Assembly (NCBI GenBank): GCA_021298595.1
Contig: JAJTHL010000017.1
Span: 1-64,000 of the forward strand
Length of the DNA stretch: 64,000 nt
Direction of reading: 5' to 3'
Origin: Alphaproteobacteria bacterium
GTDB lineage: Bacteria; Pseudomonadota; Alphaproteobacteria; Caedimonadales; UBA1908
The translations under genes were made by a program, and so were the position numbers. Below, piece by piece: positions 6,568 to 17,496 of the stretch. The notes beneath the pieces were generated by a model that did not search any database, had not been told where the DNA came from, and saw only the letters and a program-made list of their open reading frames with translations. The stretch's first letter is position 1. Every line of letters begins with the position of its first letter.

Positions 6568-8490
6568 GTGAAGGGAAGAGTCTTGTTGCTAAAAAAAATC
6601 TATTTGACCGCGTGCTTTTTGGTTTCCTCTTCTCTTTTTGCAAGTTTGGAAGATCAAGAGACCTTGATAAAGTCTCCCCTGCCTGCTTGCGTAAAAGCAA
6701 TTTTTCTTAAAGAGATTGGTACGCCCTTTAAGAAAGGCGAGCCTCTGTTTATCCTCGAATGCATGAAAATGGAGATGAAAATCTGCGCCCCCAGGGACGG
6801 GGTTGTGGGATCTCTTTTTGTTAAAGAAGGCGAAATTGTCGCGGCTTATCAAACCCTCCTAGACAGCGCCGCAGAAAAAGAAGCACTACGAAACAAAGAG
6901 CCCGAGCATCTTCTTAGCCCCCATGCTCCCCATAAGGAAGGTTTAAGCCAACTTGAAGGGGAAGCGCTCTCCAAGGCAAGAAGAATGTCCCCTAAAGAGG
7001 GCCTGGCACGTCTAAAGAATAGGGATCGAACCCTGCTTGAAAACCCAGAAAATGATCTGAATCATGAAGGGCCCATGGACGCGGTGATCCACCCCCATGA
7101 TCCCGGCGGACCAGGCGGCATAGCCAACGCCTGTCTGCTCGCTGAGCCGCAAGACGTCACGCCTCTGGCGCAAGCCCCCTTACTTTCAAGGGGCGTGCCA
7201 ACGCCTGTTTTAGCAAAGGGGGCCGTCGAACCGGACGTAGCCCCCCTTGTTTTCCCCCAGATAGAAAAGGCGCCCTTGCCGGATGCAACGCCTCTTGGGC
7301 TATCGGAAAATCAACCGATGCTGGCCACCACGGCTCCAAGCCTTGGGGAAGTGAGCCCTATGCCTCCGGTTCTCAGCGCACTGCCTGTTACTCTAAAAGA
7401 GAATAGCGCCCATGTCCTGAGGGAGGTAGCACCCCAAAAAGAGGAGCTCATTAAGCAGCAGCAAGACCTCGCGCCTTTGGCGCAAGCGCCCTTACTTTCA
7501 AGGGGCGTGCCAACGCCTGTTTTAGCAAAGGAAGCCGTCGAACCGGACGCATCCCCCCTTGTTTTCCCCCAGATAGAAAAGGCGCCCTTGCCGGATGCGT
7601 CACCTCTTGGGGTATTGGAAAATCAACCGATGCTGGCCATCGCGGATCCTAGCCTTGGGGAGGTAAGCCCTGTGCAAGGAGTGATGCATGCTGTGCCTTT
7701 GTCACCAAAAGGGCAAGGTGGAGAGTTCACTCCTCCTTTGACGTTACAAAATAAGATCTCAAAGACCTTTGATTATGACGCTTTACCATTAGGGCCCCTA
7801 TCCGTGTTTGAAAATGGTATGGCGATGCCGATTCTTGAACACAAGACACCGACGACGTGCGCCTTACAAATTCCCGACGTCACAAGAATATACCCGCTGC
7901 TAAATAGCCTCTTTGCAAGTCACATCCCTGCTTTGATGACTCACATGTGGGCTGTGTCCGGTGATTTTATGGTGCTAGAGCGTCTTGATTTAAGGAGCTT
8001 GGACAAGGAAATTATGGCTGCGAGTTTTTACCATCCCTTTAAAATTGTTTTAGAGGAGAATGCAGTTGAGGCGGCTGGTTTCAATGAAAGGGCTAAAGAA
8101 ATAAGTCAGTACAGTACTGTTTCGCGCTCAAGGGCAGAAAGCCCTTTTCCTCAACTTATCGCAAAGGGTAACACCTTGCATGTAAAAGCTGAAATGACGG
8201 CAAGTAGTGCAGTCAATCTAAAAGCGGCCCTAATCTCTGCTCAAGAAGCTGATGAAATGAAAGATGTGCTTGCACAGTCATGGCGTTCATTGAAAGATCT
8301 AGGCTCGACACCGCTGGGGATTTTATGCCTCGCGCTGGCGGGGCTACTGGCCATGCTCCCATCACCTGTGGGCGTTGATTGGCAAATAGTGGCAAGATCT
8401 CTTCGTGTATCTTACACGTTGATGAAGGCGTCTTCTGCTCTTCCCGCCTTAAGGAGCGTGAGGGTACCACTTCAGATGATGAATAGGTGA
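6568..8490 (+). CDS. Exported protein with biotinyl/lipoyl-carrier-like domain and internal repeat
   Basis: A signal peptide (KKIYLTACFLVSSSLFAS) is followed at once by a 60-residue domain with the biotin-carrier pattern: KSPLPACVKAIFL, KKGEPLFILECMKMEMKI, APRDGVVGSLFVKEGEIV. Lys67 of this start sits in the MKM biotinylation motif. Then come a Pro/Leu-rich region with two 66-residue copies (about 198-264 and 302-368), an unknown C-terminal part and a hydrophobic helix near residue 585 (LCLALAGLLAML). I chose GTG 6568 (AGGA 5 bp upstream) over GTG 6544, which has no usable site; TTG 6583 is also possible. Biotin domains normally work in cytoplasmic carboxylases, so an exported one is odd. Function unknown. 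Confidence 0.7.
   Translation: MKGRVLLLKKIYLTACFLVSSSLFASLEDQETLIKSPLPACVKAIFLKEIGTPFKKGEPLFILECMKMEMKICAPRDGVVGSLFVKEGEIVAAYQTLLDSAAEKEALRNKEPEHLLSPHAPHKEGLSQLEGEALSKARRMSPKEGLARLKNRDRTLLENPENDLNHEGPMDAVIHPHDPGGPGGIANACLLAEPQDVTPLAQAPLLSRGVPTPVLAKGAVEPDVAPLVFPQIEKAPLPDATPLGLSENQPMLATTAPSLGEVSPMPPVLSALPVTLKENSAHVLREVAPQKEELIKQQQDLAPLAQAPLLSRGVPTPVLAKEAVEPDASPLVFPQIEKAPLPDASPLGVLENQPMLAIADPSLGEVSPVQGVMHAVPLSPKGQGGEFTPPLTLQNKISKTFDYDALPLGPLSVFENGMAMPILEHKTPTTCALQIPDVTRIYPLLNSLFASHIPALMTHMWAVSGDFMVLERLDLRSLDKEIMAASFYHPFKIVLEENAVEAAGFNERAKEISQYSTVSRSRAESPFPQLIAKGNTLHVKAEMTASSAVNLKAALISAQEADEMKDVLAQSWRSLKDLGSTPLGILCLALAGLLAMLPSPVGVDWQIVARSLRVSYTLMKASSALPALRSVRVPLQMMNR
7161..7359 (+). repeat. Direct repeat copy 1 (about 199 bp) inside the biotinyl-domain gene
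   Basis: This segment and 7473-7671 are near-identical, offset by 312 bp (104 codons), and encode about 66 residues starting at PLAQAPLLSRGVPTPVLAK and ending near SLGEVSP. The few differences include both synonymous and replacement changes. Confidence 0.85.
7473..7671 (+). repeat. Direct repeat copy 2 (about 199 bp) inside the biotinyl-domain gene
   Basis: Second copy of the in-frame duplication, separated from the first by about 113 bp of unrelated coding sequence. The repeat keeps the reading frame, so copy number could change by recombination without disrupting the protein. Confidence 0.85.
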
Positions 8491-8692
8491 TTTGTGCCAA
8501 AAGGGTAAATTGATTTGACTCGAAGCATCAGTAGATCATGTTATCACAATGAATAAGGAAAGCTTATTTTTTCGTTGCTTCAAAAGAAACGCCGCTATAT
8601 GATGAACTCCCATGTGTCGTGGTTTCCTGTGCCATGAGCTTTTTCTATGACAAATAGGACAAGTTTTGCGGTGTTATATTTAGGATAAAAAA

Positions 8693-9964
8693 GTGACTTC
8701 CTCTTCAACGTCTTCCCCGTGGCTTGTGCGTGCCTTGGCCGTATGGGCATGTGGCGCTATTTTTTATTGTTATCAGTTTGCCCTGCGCGTCAGCCCGTCG
8801 GTGATGGCCGACAATCTTATGTGCGATTTTGGAGTACAAGGGTGTGCGCTGGGCGCCCTAAGCGCTGCCTATTACTACGCGTATGCATCCCTACAGATTC
8901 CTGTGGGGATGGCCCTTGACCGCATCGGAGCGAGGAAAATTGTCGCAACCTCCATCTTTCTTTGTGCCCTTGGATGCCTTACCTTTGCAGGCGCGTCCAG
9001 CGTCGTTATGGCCTCTCTTGGCAGGTTTTTGATGGGGGCTGGTTCTGCATGTGCTTTTATCGGATCCATCAAGCTTATCACCCTGTGGTTTCCCCAAAAG
9101 CATGTGGCCTTGATGGTGGGGCTTACCATGATGCTTGGAACCTTTGGGGCGACCTTTGGTGTCGTGCTTCTGCCACGCTTTTTTGACGCCATGGGATGGC
9201 GCTATTCCATGATTTTGCTGGGGACGGCAGGCGCTTTTCTCAGCGTTTCGAGTTGGTTCCTTTTGCAAAAGAAAAAAGAAAACCAGCCTGTACCCGATGA
9301 AAGAGAATCCCAAAAAATCGGAGCGGGTCTTATGCTTGCGGTGCGCACGCCCCAGATTTGGTGTCTTGCCCTTTTTGGTTGCTTGATGTACGTGCCTCTA
9401 TCGGCCTTTGGTGACTTGTGGGGGGTGCCTTTCCTGACGCGTGTTTATGGGCTTGGGAAAAGCGATGCAGGCCTTTTCATTAGCACCCTTTATTGCGGCG
9501 TTGCCGTTGGCAGCCTCGTGGTCTCGGCCTTGTCTGACCGCCTCAAGGCCAGGCGCCCCCTCATGCGGGCGGGCGCCTTTGTGGCCCTTCTTTGTTATGT
9601 GATGATTGTGATGGTGCCTGTTCCAAGCGCTGTCATGATGATTCTTCTTTTTGTGGCAGGCTTTGCCTTTGGCGGTCAGCTTTTGTGCTTTACGGCTGTG
9701 ACTGAGACGTTACCTCTGTGGGCAAGCGGCGTGGGCGTGGGGGTGACCAACATGACCATTATGATGAGCGGCGTCATTTTCGAGCCTCTTGTGGGACAGA
9801 TCCTTGATATGCTTTGGGATGGGGCCACACAAGAGGGAAGCCCCCTTTACGCCATTGACCATTTCCGTACGGCGCTTTTGCCTGTGGCCCTTTCTGTAGG
9901 CGGGGCGTTCCTTTTAACGTTCTTTATTCGGGAAACCCATCCCGATCATAAAATAGTCTCTTAG
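8693..9964 (+). CDS. MFS transporter
   Basis: The GTG start follows AGGATA. The 423-aa protein has about 12 hydrophobic segments in two halves separated by a charged loop at about 190-210 (LQKKKENQPVPDERESQ). The MFS signature GMALDRIGARKIV is in loop 2-3 (near 75-87), and a matching SDRLKARRPLMR lies between TM8 and TM9. The N-terminal YQFALRVSPSVM and FLMGAGSACAF segments resemble the anion:cation symporter-like MFS proteins common in intracellular gammaproteobacteria and alphaproteobacteria. The substrate is unknown. The 3' end overlaps the convergent LD-carboxypeptidase gene by 4 bp. Confidence 0.9.
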   Translation: MTSSSTSSPWLVRALAVWACGAIFYCYQFALRVSPSVMADNLMCDFGVQGCALGALSAAYYYAYASLQIPVGMALDRIGARKIVATSIFLCALGCLTFAGASSVVMASLGRFLMGAGSACAFIGSIKLITLWFPQKHVALMVGLTMMLGTFGATFGVVLLPRFFDAMGWRYSMILLGTAGAFLSVSSWFLLQKKKENQPVPDERESQKIGAGLMLAVRTPQIWCLALFGCLMYVPLSAFGDLWGVPFLTRVYGLGKSDAGLFISTLYCGVAVGSLVVSALSDRLKARRPLMRAGAFVALLCYVMIVMVPVPSAVMMILLFVAGFAFGGQLLCFTAVTETLPLWASGVGVGVTNMTIMMSGVIFEPLVGQILDMLWDGATQEGSPLYAIDHFRTALLPVALSVGGAFLLTFFIRETHPDHKIVS

Positions 9965-10854
9965 ATAGAGGTCAGCGTGCCGCGTTCCAGGCACGCGTCT
10001 TTCCCAATCCACAGGGGTAGGTTGCGGGGCCCGTGCCCCACGCCTGTTCCTTTGAAAACGGGGCAATGAAGTGCGGCCGCAAAGGCCGAAAGCATCTTTG
10101 GATACAGGGTGTAATGCTTTTCTTCCACAGGCGTGTTGTAGGTAAAATCAAAAAAGATAAGGGCAGAGCAGTTCTCAAAAAGGCCTGCTTGCTCGAGATG
10201 CGTGAGACGCTCGAGGGTCCGGTAGGGTTTTTCATCCACGTCCTCAACAAACACAAGACGGCCTGTGGTCTCAATCTGCCAAGATGTCCCGATACTGGCT
10301 TGGAGAAGGGAGAGGTTTCCTCCTGTAAGAGGGCCCATAATCTTTGGACTCGTGCGAGCTGCCTCGTTCAAAGGCGTTATCCCTGAAAGAGGGGCAGGCA
10401 GAGGAGAGGTAAAGAGAGCCTGTTTGAGCGCCCCTAAGGTCGGTGTGTCATCAAAGTCGGTTAAATGTTTGAGGGTAGAACAGTGCAGCGAAGACCAACC
10501 CCATTTTTGGTAAAAGAAAAGATGGAGAAACGTTGCATCACTAAAGCCTAAAAAAAGCTTCTGGGGTGGGGGCGACCAGCTTAAAAGATGGGGCAGAAGA
10601 CTCGTGGCCCCTGACCCGCCCCGTAGGCACCACACGGCCGTGCTCTCTGGGGCTGTAAGCGCCCGTAAAAGACACCGCGCCCGTGCGTCCTTTGTATTCG
10701 AAAAAAAGGGATCATCCCCAAAGGTATCATCAGGAATACGGCCCTTAAGATCCCACGACGCCAAAAGATCAAGGCATTTTTGTATGATTTCAGGATTGGC
10801 ACCGCTGCTGGGGGCTACCACATCCACCACATCGCCTGGCCTGAGAAGAGGCAC
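9961..10854 (-). CDS. ldcA: LD-carboxypeptidase, peptidase family S66
   Basis: The 297-aa protein starts with the family's LRPGDVVDVVAPSSG strand. It has CLRGGSGATSLLPHL near 77-90 and the nucleophile elbow LGFSDATFLHL, with Ser105 as the likely catalytic residue. C-terminal VGHGPRNLPLWIG provides the probable catalytic His. Family S66 enzymes release D-Ala from cytoplasmic murein tetrapeptides during peptidoglycan recycling, or inactivate microcin C-like peptides (MccF branch); I cannot separate these two. It starts 11 bp after the stop of atpC and may be read through from the ATP synthase operon. Confidence 0.88.
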   Translation of the reverse strand: MPLLRPGDVVDVVAPSSGANPEIIQKCLDLLASWDLKGRIPDDTFGDDPFFSNTKDARARCLLRALTAPESTAVWCLRGGSGATSLLPHLLSWSPPPQKLFLGFSDATFLHLFFYQKWGWSSLHCSTLKHLTDFDDTPTLGALKQALFTSPLPAPLSGITPLNEAARTSPKIMGPLTGGNLSLLQASIGTSWQIETTGRLVFVEDVDEKPYRTLERLTHLEQAGLFENCSALIFFDFTYNTPVEEKHYTLYPKMLSAFAAALHCPVFKGTGVGHGPRNLPLWIGKDACLERGTLTSI

Positions 10855-10865
10855 GTAGATCGGTC

Positions 10866-11279
10866 CTATTTCAAAAGCCTGCGAAACAGGTCTCGCTTAA
10901 TCATGGCAAGTTCTAGATCTTTTTTAAGGGCCACTTTTTCGTCTTCGTCCCGCACGATTTTAAGTTCGTCCCGGGCGTTACGAATTTGGGATTCAATGGC
11001 CTCGATATCCATATCCTTTAAAAAAATGCATTCGGGTGACAAAACTGTGCACCCCTTCTGGTTCACGTTGGCAAAACCGCCAGAGACAAAAATGCGGCGT
11101 TGGATCTCTTGGCCTTTATAGATATCAATGAGACCTGGGCGCAAAGTTGTGATGGTGGCCGCGTGATGGGGTAGGATACCCATGTCTCCATCTTCGCCCG
11201 GAATCACGACCATCTCCACCTGAGTAGAGATAAGAAGCTCTTCGGGCGAAACCAAATTAAAGGCAAGGGTGGTGGCCAT
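10866..11279 (-). CDS. atpC: F1 ATP synthase epsilon subunit
   Basis: The 137-aa protein begins with the AtpC beta-sandwich (LAFNLVSPEELLIS, VVIPGEDGDMGILPHHA) and ends in the two-helix domain (about residues 90-137, EAIESQIRNARDELK). It is the last gene of atpHAGDC and starts 11 bp after atpD. Epsilon couples the rotor to the c-ring and inhibits ATP hydrolysis. Confidence 0.96.
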   Translation of the reverse strand: MATTLAFNLVSPEELLISTQVEMVVIPGEDGDMGILPHHAATITTLRPGLIDIYKGQEIQRRIFVSGGFANVNQKGCTVLSPECIFLKDMDIEAIESQIRNARDELKIVRDEDEKVALKKDLELAMIKRDLFRRLLK

Positions 11280-11290
11280 GGGGGGTCTCC

Positions 11291-12742
<1,452 letters not shown>

Positions 12743-12749
12743 TTAGTCC

Positions 12750-13637
12750 CTAGATGGCTTCTGCCCCTGCAATAATTTCCACAAGCTCGCGCGTGATGTT
12801 GGCTTGACGCGTGCGGTTAATGACCAGATCCAAAGAATGGATCATGTCGCCGGCATTGCGTGTTGCGCCGTCCATGGCGGTCATACGCGCCCCTTGTTCG
12901 CTTGCCGCATTTTCTAAAAACGCCCGGTAAAGCTGCACGCACAAATTCTCAGGGATCAGTTTTGTGAGCACGACTTCTTGATCTGGCTCATATTCGTAAA
13001 TAGATGAAAGTGCTGATTTTTCAGAAGATGTGTCTTTTAGATCCTCTTCCAAAGGGGTGAAAGGAATCAAAGATAGGTGGCGCGGCTCGTACGCAAGGGC
13101 CGACAAAAACTTGTTATAATAAAGGGTGCAGCAATCGATCTCCCGATGCTCAAAAAGGGAAACCACGCGTTTGGCCAGACGCTCGGCGTCGGCGTAACCG
13201 GGCTTGTCGTGAGCGTCGTAGGTTTCAAGAATATAGGCGCCGTACTCTTGGCGCAGTTGATCGCGCCCGCGCTTGCCCACACAGATGATTTTGACGTGCT
13301 TTCCTTGACGCAGCAAAGAGGCAATTTTGCGCTTGGCTTCTTTGACAATGTGCGAGTTAAAGCCGCCGCAAAGGCCGCGATTAGAGGTCGCCACGATAAT
13401 CAGATGCGTGTCGTCTTGGGGAATACCTGCCAGTAGCGGCGGAATATCATTCTTAGGGCTTGTCTCAAGCAAGTCCTGCAGCATCTTGGACATGAGCTGC
13501 ACGTAAGGACGCGCATCTTGGGCACGCTTTTGAGCGCGCCGAAGCTTGGCGGCCGCAATCATTTTCATGGCGGCCGTGATTTTTTTGGTTGCTTGGACGC
13601 TTTTTTTACGTGCGCGCAAATCTCTTAGATTGGCCAT
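12750..13637 (-). CDS. atpG: F1 ATP synthase gamma subunit
   Basis: The 295-aa central stalk protein. The N-terminal coiled coil begins ANLRDLRARKKSVQATKKIT. The Rossmann-like core contains NRGLCGGFNSHI, and the C-terminal helix ends with the typical ARQANITRELVEIIAGAEA-type segment (RTRQANITRELVEI). The gap to atpA is 12 bp. Confidence 0.97.
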   Translation of the reverse strand: MANLRDLRARKKSVQATKKITAAMKMIAAAKLRRAQKRAQDARPYVQLMSKMLQDLLETSPKNDIPPLLAGIPQDDTHLIIVATSNRGLCGGFNSHIVKEAKRKIASLLRQGKHVKIICVGKRGRDQLRQEYGAYILETYDAHDKPGYADAERLAKRVVSLFEHREIDCCTLYYNKFLSALAYEPRHLSLIPFTPLEEDLKDTSSEKSALSSIYEYEPDQEVVLTKLIPENLCVQLYRAFLENAASEQGARMTAMDGATRNAGDMIHSLDLVINRTRQANITRELVEIIAGAEAI

Positions 13638-13649
13638 GGGCCTTCTCCT

Positions 13650-15179
13650 CTATGCAAACACGCCCACAAAGTGCGTCAAAAATTCGCTTAGTTCCTTTTC
13701 CATGTGTTCGCTCAGTGCGCCTTTTTCGCGAATGCTTTTGATAATCTCGGGCTTTCCTTTTTCAAGACCAGCCAAAAGCTCGTCTCCAAAGCGCGCCACT
13801 TGAGAAACCTCGATTTTATCAAGATAGCCCCTCACCCCTGCAAAGATCAGGATGACTTGGTGGGTTAGCTCAACGGGCGCGAATTGTGGTTGCTTTAAAA
13901 GCTCTGTAAGGCGCTCGCCGCGGGCGAGAAGCCTTTGGGTTGAGGCGTCTAGGTCCGAGGCAAACTGCGCAAAGGAGGCCATTTCACGGAACTGTGCAAG
14001 CTCAAGCTTGATGCGCCCCGCCACTTGTTTCATGGCTTTGACCTGGGCGGCAGAGCCCACACGGCTGACCGAAAGACCGACGTTAATGGCAGGGCGCACA
14101 CCCTTGTAAAAGAGGTCCGTTTCTAAGAAGATCTGACCGTCCGTGATGGAGATGACGTTGGTCGGAATATAGGCCGAGACGTCGCCCGCTTGGGTTTCCA
14201 CGATGGGAAGGGCGGTAAGGGAGCCGCCACCGTGGCTGTCGGCCATCTTTGCGGCGCGCTCGAGCAGGCGTGAGTGCAAATAGAAAACGTCACCAGGGTA
14301 CGCTTCACGTCCAGGAGGACGGCGCAAAAGCAAAGACATCTGCCGGTAAGCAACCGCGTGCTTGGATAAGTCATCATAGATAATCAGCGCGTGCATGCCG
14401 TTATCGCGGAAATACTCGCCCATGGTGCATCCTGTATAGGGGGCGAGGAACTGCAAGGGCGCAGGGTCAGAAGCCGTTGCACACACAACGGTTGTATATT
14501 CCATGGCGCCGTGATCCTCTAAAGTTTTCACAAGGCGCGCCACCGACGAACGTTTTTGCCCGATGGCCACATAAATACAGTAAAGCTTTTTAGACTCGTC
14601 ACTGCCCGCATTGATTTTCCTTTGGTTCAAAATGGTATCAAGGGCAATGGTGGTTTTTCCTGTTTGACGGTCTCCGATAATCAGCTCACGCTGGCCGCGT
14701 CCAATGGGGACAAGGGTGTCGATGGCTTTGATGCCGGTTTGCATGGGTTCGCACACCGATTGGCGGGGCATAATGCCGGGGGCCTTCACTTCGACGCGGG
14801 CACGCTCAACCTCGTCGAGGGGGCCTTTGCCGTCAATGGGATTGCCAAGGGCGTCCACGACGCGCCCCAAAAGACCTTTGCCGCGGGGCACGTCCACGAT
14901 CTGGCCTGTACGTTTGACCATATCACCTTCACGGATCTGGGTATCAGCACCAAAAATCACAGCGCCCACATTGTCCTCTTCAAGGTTCAGGGCCATGCCG
15001 GTGATGTCACCAGGAAAGGAAAGAAGCTCGCCAGCTTGTACGCGCTCGAGGCCATAAATGCGGGCAATCCCGTCACCGACCTCAAGGACTTGACCCACTT
15101 CGGCAAATTGGGTTTGCACGTTAAAATTAGCGATTTGTTCTTTTAAAATGGAGGAAATTTCTGCTGCACGAAGTTCCAT
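13650..15179 (-). CDS. atpA: F1 ATP synthase alpha subunit
   Basis: The 509-aa alpha subunit has P-loop [11 protein letters not shown] near 169-179, the alpha/beta signature [17 protein letters not shown] near 365, and [17 protein letters not shown] near 340. The start lies 4 bp after the atpH stop. The F0 genes (a, c, b) are absent here. They sit in a separate operon in alphaproteobacteria, so no loss is implied. Confidence 0.98.
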   Translation of the reverse strand: MELRAAEISSILKEQIANFNVQTQFAEVGQVLEVGDGIARIYGLERVQAGELLSFPGDITGMALNLEEDNVGAVIFGADTQIREGDMVKRTGQIVDVPRGKGLLGRVVDALGNPIDGKGPLDEVERARVEVKAPGIMPRQSVCEPMQTGIKAIDTLVPIGRGQRELIIGDRQTGKTTIALDTILNQRKINAGSDESKKLYCIYVAIGQKRSSVARLVKTLEDHGAMEYTTVVCATASDPAPLQFLAPYTGCTMGEYFRDNGMHALIIYDDLSKHAVAYRQMSLLLRRPPGREAYPGDVFYLHSRLLERAAKMADSHGGGSLTALPIVETQAGDVSAYIPTNVISITDGQIFLETDLFYKGVRPAINVGLSVSRVGSAAQVKAMKQVAGRIKLELAQFREMASFAQFASDLDASTQRLLARGERLTELLKQPQFAPVELTHQVILIFAGVRGYLDKIEVSQVARFGDELLAGLEKGKPEIIKSIREKGALSEHMEKELSEFLTHFVGVFA

Positions 15180-15183
15180 TTTT

Positions 15184-15717
15184 TTATCCCTTCAGTCGTT
15201 TTTGAATCATCGAAAGTTGCGTATCAAGAGAGCTATCCATGAGGTAAGAGCCGACCCGTAACACCATCCCGCCCAAAAGCTTGTTATTCAAGGCCGTACG
15301 TAGTTGCACGCGCCCTTGAAGCTTTTTCGACAGCACGTCTTCAAGCTGCGTGATATGGGCGCGGGTGAGGGGTTTTGCGGATTCAACGTCGCCTCGAATA
15401 AGGCCCAGTCGTTTGTCAATATGGCGTCCGAAGGCGTTGAGGATCTCAGGCACAAAGCGCAGGCGGCGTTTATCAGCCAATAATTTTAAGAAGGAGGTCG
15501 TTAGGGGATGAAAGTCAGCCTGTTGACAAATAATCTCAAGGGCGCTTGCGGCTTGTCGTTTGGAAATCAAAGGATTCTTTGCAACCTCAAGAAGATCGGT
15601 TGTTTCGACGAAAATGTTACCGAACTGTCTCAGATCCTCCCACACTTGTTCGGCCACGCCCTGAGTATCGCTTAGCTCATAGAGAGCCTTCGTATAACGG
15701 CGCACAACAACGCTCAT
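15184..15717 (-). CDS. atpH: F1 ATP synthase delta subunit
   Basis: The 177-aa first gene of the operon. The N-terminal six-helix domain ([15 protein letters not shown]) and the C-terminal [17 protein letters not shown] motif are standard for AtpH/OSCP, which joins F1 to the peripheral stalk. A strong AAGGAGGAG ribosome binding site precedes the ATG. Confidence 0.96.
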   Translation of the reverse strand: MSVVVRRYTKALYELSDTQGVAEQVWEDLRQFGNIFVETTDLLEVAKNPLISKRQAASALEIICQQADFHPLTTSFLKLLADKRRLRFVPEILNAFGRHIDKRLGLIRGDVESAKPLTRAHITQLEDVLSKKLQGRVQLRTALNNKLLGGMVLRVGSYLMDSSLDTQLSMIQKRLKG

Positions 15718-15886
15718 GGCTCTCCTCCTTTCTTAACTAATATGACGCTACATTATCACACTTATTTCCCCATTATGAGTGAGTTGTACACAAAGAAAAG
15801 TCTGCTCGCAAGGGGGCGCTTAATTTATCCTGTGAAAAAAGAAAGACGCACACCAAAGAAAGTGTTTGTCAAAGGACGAGGAGGGG

Positions 15887-16007
15887 AAGACCCTTTAGGG
15901 GGGCAGCTAAGAAGTCGCCCCCCCTTCCTGGGGTCTTGGTGATTTTGGCCGCCCAGGTGGGCGGCAGATTGGTTTTGGGGCCCCCTTATGTGGGAGCCCG
16001 CGCTAAG
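15887..16007. other. Cluster of GC-rich hairpins between the methyltransferase and ATP synthase genes
   Basis: A long imperfect stem at 15887-15937 (AAGACCC with GGGTCTT, G-run with C-run) is followed by a perfect 7-bp stem at 15948-15965 (GCCGCCC, loop AGGT, GGGCGGC) and a third GGGGCCCCC-containing element near 15979-16007. None is followed by a T-run on either strand. They may terminate the leftward methyltransferase transcript or protect the atp mRNA 5' region. I see no gene in 15718-16025. Confidence 0.45.
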
Positions 16008-16025
16008 TCCTCGATATGGCAGCTT

Positions 16026-17189
16026 TTAATTATCATGGGCTGGAGAAAGGTTGATTGGCTCGCTCGCTTCCACTAAGGGAGGAGGAGCGAGCGGTTTGCG
16101 CGCGACAATGCCCACGGCAAAAGGTCCGCTCTCAGCGTTTCTAGGGTTCAGTCCCCCTTCGTAACGTTTTCCAAATCTGTCCATGAAGAAAACATCCACC
16201 TTCAAAAAGCCTGCTTTTTCGAACAGCGCGGTCATGGACTCTTTGTCATAGTAATGTCCGGCGCAGTGTGATTTGTAGTCATAAAAGGTTTCGTGTCCAA
16301 CGGTGCGGTCGTTGATTCTGTGCTCATTGCTCGTCTCTTGATAAAACCCTGGTATGGGGTCGGTAATGGACATACCAGCAGGGGCAGGGGGAAAATCACC
16401 CGTCAGCTCGACGCCGCGACCAGTGCGCTCGCGCGTGATTAAATTATAGACGCGGTGATTGATCTTGTTTGACACCAAATACCCAGGAAAAGGATTTCCT
16501 GCAGCTTTTTCTTCTAAAAAGCGTTCAATGAGTCTTGGATAGGTCGAAGGTGTATTGGCAACGGCAAAGGCATAGCCCCCGCCGTTGGTGATCTTGAACA
16601 GGTTTTCAACATAAGCGGTTGCATCTTTTGGGGTGAAAAGGTGCAAAAGATTGCCAGACCACGTGACATCGTAGGTTCTTTTGTAGGCAAGGCACGTGTC
16701 AAAATGAAGAAGGTCATCACCGCATGACGCCGTGACCTGACTTAGTTTTTCGCCTTCTGCCAGGAAGGGAATGGCTTTTTTGACTGTTTCTTTCGCAAGA
16801 AGCCTTGTGGGTTCTTGGAGTTCATCTGCGATGACGTGTCCGCCTGCGACGATCATTTTCCATGTCATGTTGCCATGTCCACAGGCCGCATCTAGAACTG
16901 CGGGTCTACGGCCCCCTTGTTGATATCGTGTGTAAATTTCCTTCAAGCAGCGTTGTTGAATGGGAAGAACCCCTGCAAAACTATAGCCGTAGTCCCCGCC
17001 TTGTCCTGGGGTGTTGACAATGGGGGTCATGCGTTCTTCATCGATGATTCTTAAAAGCTTTGTCGCTTTAAGCTGAAGTTGGGGCGTAAGCCACTCCTTG
17101 GCTTCTTCCACTGTGATGGTGGCCTTTGCCGGTGAAAAAAGAAGTGACGCTGTTAAAGCAGCGGCCCAGAGGGTTTTTGTGTAAGACAT
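16026..17189 (-). CDS. Exported SAM-dependent methyltransferase-like protein (387 aa)
   Basis: Residues 1-23 form a clear signal peptide (hydrophobic 8-19, ending AKA). A class I methyltransferase core follows. VLDAACGHGNMTWKMI near 99-114 is motif I with the acidic residue after strand 1. DVTWSGNLLHLF at about 174-185 is the post-motif II region, and GGGYAFAVANTPSTYPR follows. The C-terminal 130 residues include a His/Tyr-rich segment (YDYKSHCAGHYYDKESM). Class I methyltransferases act in the cytoplasm, so a signal peptide suggests periplasmic or secreted use. The target (protein, lipid or small molecule) is unknown. Good match to the fold, no match to a named enzyme. Confidence 0.8.
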   Translation of the reverse strand: MSYTKTLWAAALTASLLFSPAKATITVEEAKEWLTPQLQLKATKLLRIIDEERMTPIVNTPGQGGDYGYSFAGVLPIQQRCLKEIYTRYQQGGRRPAVLDAACGHGNMTWKMIVAGGHVIADELQEPTRLLAKETVKKAIPFLAEGEKLSQVTASCGDDLLHFDTCLAYKRTYDVTWSGNLLHLFTPKDATAYVENLFKITNGGGYAFAVANTPSTYPRLIERFLEEKAAGNPFPGYLVSNKINHRVYNLITRERTGRGVELTGDFPPAPAGMSITDPIPGFYQETSNEHRINDRTVGHETFYDYKSHCAGHYYDKESMTALFEKAGFLKVDVFFMDRFGKRYEGGLNPRNAESGPFAVGIVARKPLAPPPLVEASEPINLSPAHDN

Positions 17190-17496
17190 GGGAGTGTGGT
17201 CCTTTGATTGTCAAAAATCGCAATGATTTTTTATTTTTTTTGTATTTAAAAGTCAAATAAAAAATTTGAAATCATATTTTTATAAAGATGGTTTCTTTGC
17301 GTAGGTTTTATTGCTAGGTCAGCACTGCCTCGGCGGTGTCTTTGTGTCATGGAAAAGTACAGGCATTTTTATTTAAAAAAGTATACAAATATAAAATTGC
17401 ATAGTTAAATTCAATTTCTTATGCGAAAAAAAATGAATCTTTAAAAATAGACTCTATATTTTTGAGATAATGTAGTAGGGAGTTATTTGAAAGAAT
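17190..17496. other. Divergent AT-rich intergenic region
   Basis: About 307 bp between the leftward methyltransferase and the rightward cytochrome b561 gene. It is AT-rich with T-runs and A-runs, and shows no gene, repeat or hairpin that I can support. It should hold both promoters. Confidence 0.4.

Noticed and set aside
14556-15146. 196-codon open frame antisense to atpA
   Set aside because: Shadow of the alpha subunit codon structure; no recognisable protein.
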